Positions 25,090 through 35,300 of a DNA stretch of 64,000 bases are shown piece after piece. The notes under the pieces were generated by a model, which saw only the letters and a list, made by a program, of their open reading frames with translations, ran no database searches and was not told where the DNA came from. Position 1 is the stretch's first letter. Each line of letters begins with the position of its first letter. The position numbers and the translations under genes were made by a program. The DNA comes from Marthasterias glacialis (lineage: Eukaryota > Echinodermata > Asteroidea > Forcipulatida > Asteriidae), in contig OU452235.1 of the NCBI GenBank assembly GCA_911728455.2, positions 5,642,430 to 5,706,429 of the forward strand. Reading direction: 5' to 3'.

Positions 25090-27500
25090 TAAACATGTCA
25101 CATTTTGACATTGCTGTGTGCCTGACGGATGAGTTGTCGTTTCATATGTTCCCAAAATTTAACTCTCTGAGAAAGATATGGATTAGGAATATACGCACAG
25201 ATCCTGGATGAAGTTTCAAGGTAAGTCTCAGACATTCATTGTCAAAAATGTTTATTTAAAACCATACCATGGAGGTACGTTTCCTAACTAGAGTAGGCTG
25301 TAACTCGCTCTTATCTTATTACTAAATACTATTTTATTTACTAAGTATTACTAAACAGTGAGTAACGTTCAGACGTTAGTGCACGCATACCGTCGAAGAA
25401 GGAAGTGTACTCCATAGTCTGCTCTCTTCTATGTTCTAAGTAAGGTCAGACTGCACGAACATGTGGCTCATGGAGTCGAGTGTACAATAAAAAGCCTGTA
25501 CAAATAAGTTATACTACTATAGGACTCAACCATTGTCAACTAATTAGTCTGGTGGAATCCCTGAGGGTTTTCCTGATTTCACTGGACAATTTTGTAAATT
25601 TATGATGTTGAATTGCTTCTTATCTTGAATTGAACCATGGGCATAGACGAAGGACGAACTAAACTGACAAACTCAAAACTGCTTATGTTATAGTCTTTAT
25701 ATAATGTCCTCAGAAGTTACATGAATGGAGGTCTTTAACTCTGAATATTCTAAGGTCTTTCAGGGATTTTCTTGGTGCTTTACTGATTTTCTTAATTTGT
25801 TTTTATTTTTGATGTTTTGAATTTCAGATAACAAGATGCACACATGTTTGTTCGACTCACTTTAAAGAAAATGAGTTTAAAAACCACAATGACTGGGAAA
25901 AGGCTTTTTAAATGCTCCAAGCATTTTTCCTTGGACTGTGGAAACTCCTAAAAGGCGGCAACTTAGAAGAAACAGAGAGTAAGTATTTTATTTATATCAA
26001 CTGAACACAATTAACTCTTTCTAGGGATGTGTTGACTTACAACTTAGTTATGCAAAGCATCTGTTCATTCGAAATCTTCATTGTGCTGAAAGCACTAGCT
26101 AAATTGTATGTTTGGCATTGTACAACTTTTTAAGGCCTCTCCCCCACCCCACCCCACCCCTTAAAAAAGGGTTAGTGGGTGGTTGCTACTAAACCTGGGA
26201 AAATGAAGATATAACATGAAGTCCCTCCTGATCCATTTTTTTTTAAAGCTTTGCTATCATTACTCTACAATGCAAAGCTTGAAATCCTATAAATGTACGG
26301 GTAAGTTTCATTATTAAAATTGTCAAAATTATGTGTCATATTGACAAATTTCTTTACAATTAACAGGTGTCCAGCAACAGCTGTGAAACATGGAGAGTGA
26401 CTGTGGTGTGGAGAAGCATTACCAAGTTACCGGACCATGATTATCTGGATCACATCCCCTGTAGAAGACAAACTTTTAGGCCACGCAGGAACGAATTGAA
26501 CAACTGGAAAGCAACTTGATAAACAATGCCGTCCAGAAAGACATTTTTCGGAAAGGTATTCCAAAGATCCTGCATAGATTTACACGGCATTTCCAACATA
26601 CACACTGTTGATGGAATTTTTTAATTTTGTTTTTCCTCATGCATCAACGATGACCCGATGGAGCCAAGTGGTGTGTTCAAAAAGAGGAGAAAGTTCATCA
26701 ATGCGTGCTGGCTTTCGGTCTGAACTGCCACTTATTGACCAGTTTTTTTCTTTTCCTGAATAAGGTCAAATAAGGTTCAATCGATGAGGACTTAGGAGAT
26801 AAATTTGGCATATCTAGTTCAAAGTCAGCAGATTTAGTATTACTTGGGCTAACTTTCTGTATGCTGTGCTTGGGAGTATTCCTTTGTGGCCAACAAGAGA
26901 GATGGTCGACCGACATATTCCAGATGCCTTCAAACAGTTTTCAAAATCTTGTGTTATTTTAGACTGTACTGAACTATTTGTGCCAGCACCGTCAAGTTTG
27001 AATTTAAATTCAGAATTTTTTTCGCATTACAAACGTCATGAAACATTTAAATGCCTTATTGGAATATCACCAGGAGCAGGAGGCCTTGTTACATTTGTAA
27101 GTAACCTCTATGCTGGTGGAATTTCAGACAAAGAGATCACCAAGCAGTCTTGTAAATTGAATTTACTTGAATCTGGAGAAGAGGTAATTGTAAATAAGGG
27201 ATTTGTAACAGAGTACCTGCTTTGTCCTGTTGAATGTAGCTTGGTTATTCCACCATTCCTTACTGCTGAAAGTGGTCAATTTTCCAAAGAAGAAACTGAA
27301 TAGACGCAGACCATTGCAAGACTCTATGTGCATGTAGAGTGAGCTTTTCGTAAAGAAATTTCATCTGTTTGATGGCCTCGTACCAATTTCCCTTGCTGGT
27401 ACAGTTAATCAAATGTGGACAGTCTGTTGTAATGTAACAAATTTTCAAGGGCCATTATTCTAAGTCAGTGTAGAAGTCTAACAGTCAAGTGTATAATTTT
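25090..27500 (+). pseudogene. Fossil THAP + DDE_Tnp_4 transposase (ISL2EU/Harbinger-like), spliced
   Basis: Decayed DNA-transposon gene. Exon at 25103-25220: THAP-like DELSFHMFPKF...RKIWIRNIRTD with an in-frame stop, then donor AAG|GTAAGT. Exon at 25828-25978: after TTTCAG, the THAP signature VCSTHF; the THAP tail (AFFPW-like) is split by a frameshift; donor AGA|GTAAGT. From about 26366 stops and frameshifts accumulate, but an E-rich helix (IEQLESNLINNAVQK) and EDLGDKFGIS are readable. The best part is 26866-27303 (145 codons): ILDCTELF, SSL, YKRHETFKCLIGISP, FVSNLYAGGISDKEI, then VNKGF where the family has an Asp before Lys/Arg-Gly-Phe. After the stop at 27301, similarity continues through IARLYVHVE and, in another frame, LFDGLVPISLAGTVNQMWTV. 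Family assignment is from remembered motifs, not a search. Confidence 0.75.
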
Positions 27501-27942
27501 ATATTTATGCATGAACCATTGAACATCATTTTATGAAGTAATCCTGTAAAAAAGGCCGTTTGCATCATTATTGGAGACAGCCTAGAATCAGTTGCCTGTA
27601 AATTGCATCATGTGACATGACTCTTACGAGTGACAGCAGGCATAGATTGAAGGAACCATACCTCTGTATCTTCTCCAAGAAATGGCTTTCTGTGGCATTT
27701 CCCCTACATATTTAAAACAGGTGCTGGTCAGCACAAACTTTGACCTAAAATGTGCATGTATTATAAACTAAACTAATTATGCCATTGCACCACAAAATAC
27801 TAAAAAAAGGACTTAGTTTCTGCAGTAGCACCATGTAAATTATCGAGCCCTGTGGACATTTTAGATTCCTTAATTGTTTCTTGAAGGATCTGCGACACAC
27901 TCAAAAGCAATTACTGTATGTGGTTCTTCATTGTTTTATGTC

Positions 27943-27948
27943 AATAAA
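27943..27948 (+). terminator. Polyadenylation signal AATAAA
   Basis: AATAAA in TCAATAAACAGTGTG, followed 12-25 bp later by an A-rich run. It lies ~450 bp after the last readable transposase codons on the same strand and could be the old transcript end of that fossil. Confidence 0.4.
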
Positions 27949-28369
27949 CAGTGTGTTTAAAAAAAAATAAAAAATCCCGTATGTTGATTTTGTTTTGTTT
28001 TCTTTTATAAATAATGGTTTTCAGGAACGCAAACAAAATTCACATGCATTACACAATATACTTTGTGGCTACTTTTGTGAAAGAAACAACACTCTCCTTG
28101 GACTTACAATGTATGTGGCTCAGATTATTGTCCTCTGAAATGCCCATGAATAGCTCCAGAATGAACTAGAAATGAGTTTTTGTGGCATCACAAAAACTAG
28201 GTGTTCGGAGTGTGATGTATAAAAAATATTTTATGTGTTAAAAGTTAAATGAAATTAAAAGTTAATCCAACTTATATTTAAGAAAATATGAAGAAAAACA
28301 TACGTTAAATTGAGGTTTATAATACAAATTTGAACATCCGGTTTGGACAGGAATTTCTAACCACTTTTA

Positions 28370-28960
28370 AATGAGGAGGTACTTCCGGTTTGACCGGAAG
28401 TAGAGTTCAGAGAGGTCACGCAATGTGTGACAAAGAAGGACCTTCCCTAACCTTGGTATTTGGTGAAAGAATCATGTTCCTAGCTCTTACCATGCATAAA
28501 TGAGGAGCTACTTCCGGTTTGATCTTAAGTAGAGGTCACAGAGGTCACCCAATGGCAATAGAGAAGGACTCTCCCTAACCTTGGTATGTGGTGAAAGAAT
28601 CATGTTCCTAGCTCTCACCATTTTTAAATAAAGAGCTACTTCCGGTTTGACCGGAAGTAGATGTCACAAAGGTCACTTAACGTTTCACAAATGAAGACCT
28701 TCCCTAACCTTGATATTTATCGAAATAATCATGTTCCTAACTCTAACCACTTTTACATGAGGAGCTACTTCCGGTTTGACCGGAAGTAGAGGTCATAGAG
28801 GTCACCCAATGTGCAACAGAGAATGACCTTTCCTAACCTTGGTATTTGGTGAAAGAATCATGTTCCTAGCTCTTAGCAATTTTATATAAAAAGCTACTTC
28901 CGGTTTGACCGGAAGTAAATGTCACAGAGGTCACTTATTGTGTCATAAAGAAAGACCCTC
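28370..28960 (+). repeat. 129-bp tandem repeat, five units, hairpin ACTTCCGGTTTGACCGGAAGT
   Basis: ACTTCCGGTTTGACCGGAAG starts at 28381, 28509 (right arm decayed to GATCTTAAG), 28638, 28767 and 28896. The spacing is 128-129 bp. Between units: AGGTCACAGAGGTCACCCAA, CCTTCCCTAACCTTG and GAAAGAATCATGTTCCTAGC. Each unit carries a short perfect stem. Confidence 0.9.
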
Positions 28961-29790
28961 CCTTACCTTGACATTTGTCGAAAGAATTATGTTCATACCT
29001 CAAACGGTTGATTTTTTGTTGATTTTTAAATGTTTAAATAAGCCCTGTATTAAAGACCAACAAAGCGTGGAGTATGCACCTTGAGAAGAGACTAAGAACA
29101 ACGTGTGGTTAATGTGCATAGCAATGGCGCATCGGTGTCACACAGCCAGGCACACACACACGTGTACATGTATAATGGCATTGGATTTTGTACAGCAATG
29201 TTGGACACGCTTGAACGCACACGGACAATCGATTTGCGTTAAACGTCCGGTTTGAACCGGAAGTAAAGGTCAAAATGGTGTCACTCCAATGCAAAAGTTT
29301 GAGAAGACTCAATTCTCTACAATCTGATGCAAGATTTGTGATCATGTGATAAGTACTTCTTAAAATATGATTTTTTGAAATTTTCAAAAATTTTCAACTT
29401 CCGGTTTGAACCGGAAAACAAGGTCAAATTGGGGTCATGTCTGTGGAGCGTTTACGCAGTTTTGAATGACCTTTCCGATGATGTATAAATTGTAAAAATC
29501 CATTGTGTACTTCAGGAGTTATGATTTTTTGAAATAATAAACTTTGATTTAATGTAATTCGACACCCGATGACGTCATCATGACGTCACTCAAACGGTTT
29601 CCTATCCTAGTGAAGTTCTAACTGTGTGTGAAGTTTGAAGTTTGTGTGACTTTAAGAAGTGTGCATTTGTTAGCGGACAACGTTCGGTGAGAAGAAGAAG
29701 AAGAAGTATTAAAAAAAAAAAAAAAAAAACCGAACAAAATCAATAGGTGTTCCGGGCTGAGTGCCCGAACACCTAATTACTCAATGATAA
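28961..29790 (+). repeat. 3' part of the same repeat, ending in a hairpin
   Basis: Two looser copies of the CCGGTTTGAACCGG motif occur near 29250 and 29400, each followed by AAGGTCAAA. Then come a GAAGAAGAAG tract (29691-29706), an A run (29711-29729), CCGAACAAAATCAATAGGTG and a terminal stem AGGTGTTC(C)GGGC...GCCCGAACACCT ending at ~29770. It looks like one composite repeat with an ordered tail, perhaps a retroposed or Helitron-like unit; class not settled. Confidence 0.5.
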
Positions 29791-30238
29791 CGGGAACCAC
29801 AATGTGTAGAGGGGGAAAAAAAGAAAAGTTGGACTAAAGGACAAGAACTATTTTATGTTTCAGTCTTTTTTAACCATCAATTCGGTATAAAATCAGGAGA
29901 TGCATCTTCAAGTAATTACAACTTGTTATCACACAAAGCAGGCAGCAAGTACTGGAAACAAAACGCGCCAGTTATGAATAGTCTATCATCAATGAATGTT
30001 CCTTCTACATGAAAGTCATTTGTTTTCCACACAAAGAAATCACACCATTTTGATCCAGTTAAACCCATCATCTGTCCCATAACCTGGACATAGTAGTTAT
30101 GGGACTTTCTCAGTTTATATAACCATGGAGGTAGGAATTAAACTCATGATATAAACCATTCACACAAGACTGGTACTGAACTTCCGTGAATGAACCCTTC
30201 ATTTGGGCATTTATTTCGAGGTGTTTCTCTGGGGTCGT
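29791..30238. other. No gene recognised
   Basis: Intergenic; no supported feature. Confidence 0.4.
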
Positions 30239-30411
30239 AGGCCCTTTTCGAAACCACGGCTTCGGCTCCGGATTCGGCTCAGGCTAGCTTGGCCCCGCGG
30301 TTGTTATGACAATTGCGCGTGCTTTGCGAACGCGCTCAGGGCCAGCTTCAGACGAGAGGACGGACCCTGAAGCCGATTCCAAAGCCAAAGCCGTGGATTC
30401 GAAAAGGGCCA
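30239..30411. mobile_element. Small foldback element
   Basis: AGGCCCTTTTCGAAACCACG with GCTTCGGCT at the left is complementary to AAAGCCGTGGATTCGAAAAG then GGCC at the right, giving ~30-bp arms around a GC-rich centre. A G homopolymer follows at 30532-30549. Confidence 0.65.
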
Positions 30412-30916
30412 TAAATCCTTCCGTCTGGGGAACATGCCAGATGTACGCATGATGGGTTGATTACTATTTTCCTTTGTGCCGGTAACTACTCCGGTCGACG
30501 GGCTACGTCCCGTAGCCATAGATTATTTATTGGGGGGGGGGGGGGGGGGTCAAGTTTGTTTTCGGTTTGAAACATATTCAAAAAGGAGTCAACATGATTC
30601 TTGTAAATATTAGCACGGAGCAATAAACTGATTTATTGCTTCATGATAACCACAAGTCGGGCATGGGCAAAGATTATTTACCAAACAGTACATAGCAAAT
30701 GATTTGATTGAGCTTGGATTTCCTCGGTGATAACATCAGTGAGCACAATGTGTAGGCCTACTATACATGACACTGCGTTGTTTATTACATGTCCATTTCG
30801 ATTACAAAAGCTACCGAGCGACCAAATTGGCCTAGATACTCTCAGTTCACAATTTCACCACAGTACACGCATACGTACTGTACATGTGGTACCTAGAACA
30901 CAGTACAATGTACATG

Positions 30917-30918
<2 letters not shown>

Positions 30919-30946
<28 letters not shown>
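30919..30946. repeat. (GT)n microsatellite
   Basis: Uninterrupted GT dinucleotides. Confidence 0.95.
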
Positions 30947-30948
<2 letters not shown>

Positions 30949-31203
30949 CTTACTCCATCACGTCCGCTTGCGGTCAGTCGGCTCTGCTGCATATATTATC
31001 ATAATGTTATGGGACCTGCCAAACCACAGTGGAGAGTTCGTGACCCCGTTTCGGGTTCCACGAAGCCATGCCACGGCTGGCACACGGACCCCCCGGGCTG
31101 GCCGAACGAACCAATTTCAAACGGCCCATATTGGTATTTTTAAGATAACGACCACAGGAGGGCGGTAGTACTTTTTCAACGAACTACAATATGAAATGTC
31201 GAA

Positions 31204-31382
31204 ACTATTTACTAACTGTTCTCCGGCGTGAAATAACCGTTCTAGTTTGTCGCCGAAATCTCAAAAACGCTACTACCTTTTGAAATGAAACTTTCACAGG
31301 TTAGTTTCATGGTATATATCTACAATTATATTGGTTTGAAACAAACAGTAGGCTCAAATTACCAAACGTATGCAATGCCTTT
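31204..31382 (+). mobile_element. MITE family E, right half
   Basis: ATCTCAAAAACGCTACTACC, TTTCACAGGTTAGTTTCATG and TTACCAAACGTATGCAATGC then CTTTAA match 13190-13315 and 13965-14080. Confidence 0.65.
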
Positions 31383-31430
31383 AAGGAATCTTCCACGCCA
31401 CTTTCCTGATTATCATTCAAGGGTTTAATA

Positions 31431-31790
31431 TACCGATCCATAAAGCCCCACCTACCTTAGCAACTGCCTAGCAACAACACATGGCGTGACTTTCTTGCAA
31501 CGGTGGTTCGGTTGTGGCCACACACACATATCGGATACACACACACACACACGCACACACACACAAGGTTTGTGGAATTTGCACCACCAGAAATACGAAC
31601 AATTTAAAAGGAAACCAAAAGTTAGTACAGTTGTGTGTGCTGTTCTGTGTCCGACCAATGGCGGCGGTTTGTTTAAATTTCTAATGGGATTTTAAACATG
31701 TTGGACTTTTGTCGGACTTTCAGTGACGTTGTCAAGGTCGTGATTGGTCAAAGCATTAGTAGGTGGGGGTAAATGGATCAGTCTATTATG
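31431..31790. mobile_element. MITE family A, copy 2
   Basis: Starts ATACCGATCCATAAAGCCCC and ends GGATCAGTCTAT. It shares TTAGCAACTGCCTAGCAAC, CACCACCAGAAATA, AATGGCGGCGG and CAGTGACGTTGTCAAGG with copies 1 and 3 and contains an ACAC-rich tract. It lies just beyond the stop codon of the TIR receptor, so the 3' UTR of that gene may run into it. Confidence 0.7.
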
Positions 31791-31822
31791 ATGAAACGCG
31801 GTAAATATAGACTACCCCACTC

Positions 31823-32297
31823 TCACACAGGTATCAACATCTCTACATCTCCTGCCTCCGGTTCAATATTGAACTCTTCCTCTCCTCGAGGAAGATCAGG
31901 AAAAGGCTCCGCCAAGCCCAGTGGAGACCCGGGCAAGGCTTCCCACAGCAGTTTCCAAAACTGCTCTTCTTCAGCCTCCCTCTGCGGAGTTCGCCCGTCT
32001 AAGATGGCACTGGGCCATGTTATGTACGAGAGTGTACGGAGAACGGTCTGGAGATCTTCGGAGAGGTTTCCCGGGTTACCAAGATTCTCAAAGATGACCG
32101 GGATGATGTCCATCTGACGGCACAGCATCTGAAGCAGAGCTGCCTGGAATTCATATCGACACCACTCACTCTCGACAAAGCCTGGTGTCAGAAGGAGAAG
32201 CGTCTTGCGGCTTCGACGAACTGCATCTGAGATGTTGTCAATGATACCTGATAGAAACAAAGACATCGATAAAATAAGCACATCTCAATCATATCAA

Positions 32298-32350
<53 letters not shown>

Positions 32351-35300
32351 CTTTCTGGTAATCAAACCAAGGGACCCTCAAAAGCGACTAACACTGTGAC
32401 CCGTAGGCCTGAAGATACCTGTGTAGAGAAGATGATGAAGAAATGTCAGTTTTAGATGTGTGAGGAAAACCCCAAATAGGGAAAACCCACGCAATCAGGT
32501 AGGGACTGAAAACCCGATCCACATGCAAGGGACTGAAAATCCAATCCAGTCTGGGATTCGAACCGGGGTCCACAGAGGTGAAAGGCAGGGAAAGAAACCA
32601 CTGAGCCAACCTGAATGCCCAACCTGAAAACATCTTGACATCTTAGCATCATGTTCTAAGAAAGCTTAGTTGTACTCACTCCTCCCGGGTGTGAAAAATC
32701 TATAGTGGACACAGACACGGTAACCATCTTGCTCCAATCTCGGAATGAGCTCATGAACAACAAACTCCTCATCTGGAGTTCCACTCTTGTACGAGATGAA
32801 CACATCAAAGTCCTTGTCATCTGAATTAGATGCGAACAAAGACAACCAATTATTAAAAAAAACCACTAAGTTTCAATGAAAAAAATGACAAATTATCTTT
32901 TAAAAGCAACGTAAACATTTTGCTCACAGTTTTCACAATTAATGGCTTCTTTACGGGAGTTAGCCCCTTTTGACAATTAATAATTCTAGAGCTGACCGGG
33001 ACGTTTCATTTATTAATTTTTTCTGCAGTCCGAAATTGCCACTGTCTCCATAATTTTCAATGGGGAATTTCTGATTGTTTGAATCGATTCCAAAAAGGGA
33101 AACCTTAAAAACAAAATTCGAGGATGGCAATTCTGAACTGCAGAAAAAAAATTGCGAGAGGGACTTTGAACGCCATTTTAAGGCCATGGGCTTTCCAAAC
33201 ATAGCTGCGAATCAAAATGGCCGACGGAGCCTCAGCACTAACTACAGTATTTTTCAAAAGACTCGATTTAGTTCTCCAGAAAAGCTTTCGCAAATTTCAT
33301 ACCTTTAGTCTTATCTTTCTTTGCAGACCACCACAGGACGACTTCTTTACGGAAACGATGAGCAAGAACAACTGAAAGCATCAGCACCAACAGGCAAATT
33401 CCTCCCGAGACAGAGAATGCGGCAGTTGCAGCCGCTGTGAAGCCATTCCCTGTGAAAATCAAGGCATGTTAGTTTGTCTTTAGAGTGCATGATTGGAGAA
33501 GAGAATTTTTTTTTTAATCAAACAAATCACCGGTACAAGTAAAACATTGATTTTATTTTTCTACGCAGTGTTACAGTAAAATACATTTCCCCTCGATCCC
33601 ACTGGGTTCAAAACCAATGCAACGAATCTATGAGTCTCTCACGCGTCACTTTCATCAGCGCGACATCGTCAGTGTCACCAATCTCATTCCCAGCTCTGCA
33701 GGTCAAGCTGGCCAGGTCATAGGTCATATCGATGCTCTTTAGATGGTAGGTATCACCAGTTGAGGAATCAGTCTGCGGTGATTTGTCATGTCGACGAAGA
33801 ATCCAAGTGTAGCTGGTTGGGTCTGGGTTGCCTTCGGTCAAACAGGAGATGTCTGCATCCTGTCCCGAAGCCAGTGAGATTGGGTTCGGGTTGATAGTCA
33901 CAATTGGCTTGTCTAGATCAGAAGACATTATAAGTAATGTGTTAAATCTGATTTGCTTGTAGCACCCTTACTTAAAATGTTGGAAAATGTGTATTGAGAT
34001 CTTATTGTATACTAATTTGGTGTGTGGTTTGATGTATTTGATGGGAGATGCTCTGGTAACTGTGAATAAAATACACCGCTTATGTTTTGAAAATGGCTCT
34101 CACATTTCACATCCAGTGAGGTAGACATTTTTCTGCTTCCCACCCAAGCTGGGCTTTCCATGGCAACATAGACTCTCCGTCCATTATCCTCAGGGGCAGG
34201 GACAAATGTCAGAGAGGTGTTGACATCAAAGGAGTACCGATCACCCGATGGAGCGCTTACTGTTGCAGGTTGTGGGATCACCTTTCTCCCTACAATAAAC
34301 CAATTTATTGACGGCTTTGGTTTGATTTTATTCAGCAGGCAATTCAGAATCACCTCGTGTCCAGAGATCACGTGAGCAACATCTGTGAAGGAGCATGTGG
34401 GTCTGGGATCGGCTGTAGATGGAAAAAATAGATAGTTACTCCACGAATGAGGCCCACCATACATAACAGTGTTGGAGTACTCGTATTCGGTACTCATGTC
34501 TCGAGTACTACTCGAGTACCGTTTTGATAGTACTCGCACTCGGCTAGCCACAAAACTCATACCCCAAGTCCATACTCGATACTCAACTGAACAATTACCC
34601 GAACTCAAGGTCAAGTACTCGACACTTGACTGAAAATGTACTCGGACTCCGATTTTAAATCCACTTGGTCAAAATAAAACTTTCCTTTCCGCTTTCCTAT
34701 ACGTGCGATGCCAGGAACAGAGGAATAAAGCACTGGAAAGAAGTAAAATTGAAGTTGTCTACGATGGAGTTATGTTTAAAAGATTATAACACTAAGTACA
34801 CATTGACATCTAGAAATTAATCGAGAAAAAAGTTTGAATACCTCATTTTGCACGTGTTCCTTTGTTTTATTAGGACTCGTACTCATAATCGGCGAACCAA
34901 TTACTCGGTACTCAGATATCGGAATACTCGTTATTCGGTCACTTGTACTCGTACTCGATGGTCAAAGTGCTCGATACTCGAGTATTACTCAGCCAACCTA
35001 GTACTCGTTATTCGGTCACTTGTACTCGCACTCGATGGTCAAAGTACTCAATACTCGAGTATTACTCAGCCAACCTAGTACTCAGTATTCGGTCACTTTT
35101 AATCGTACTCGATGGTCAAAGTAATCAATACTCGAGTACTACTCAGCCTTCCCAGTACTCAGTATTGGGACACTTGTACTCCCCTTGATGGCCCAAGTAC
35201 TCGTACTCGAGTACTACTCGGCCACCCCAGTACTCAGTATTCGCTCTTTTTTAATCGTACTCGATGATCCAAGTACTCAATACTCGAGTACTACTCGGCC

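Larger units (their letters stand above)
31823..33449 (-). other. Receptor exons 11-13: transmembrane segment and TIR domain
   Basis: Exon 11 holds a hydrophobic helix (GGICLLVLMLSVVLA) followed by basic residues, so it is a type I single-pass topology. Exons 12 and 13 form the TIR domain: box 1 FDVFISY (679-685), BB loop FFTPGRSIIDNI (716-727) with the conserved Pro719, SEWCRYEF in the middle (749-756), and box 3 FWKLLWEAL (818-826). An acidic tail of ~35 residues follows (DLPRGEEEF) and ends at TGA 31825-31823. The domain looks like the TLR/IL-1R type. Whether it binds adaptors or has enzymatic activity cannot be told from sequence. Confidence 0.92.

Noticed and set aside
24800-25108. 102-codon plus-strand open frame
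   Set aside because: It starts inside the family D MITE and overlaps the fossil THAP exon in another frame; no recognisable protein.
26698-26916. Minus-strand frame over the transposase fossil
   Set aside because: Antisense shadow; similarity to DDE_Tnp_4 is on the plus strand.
32550-32610. tRNA-like A and B boxes on the minus strand
   Set aside because: They belong to a SINE head followed by SINE body and (ATT)n tail; no cloverleaf for a functional tRNA.
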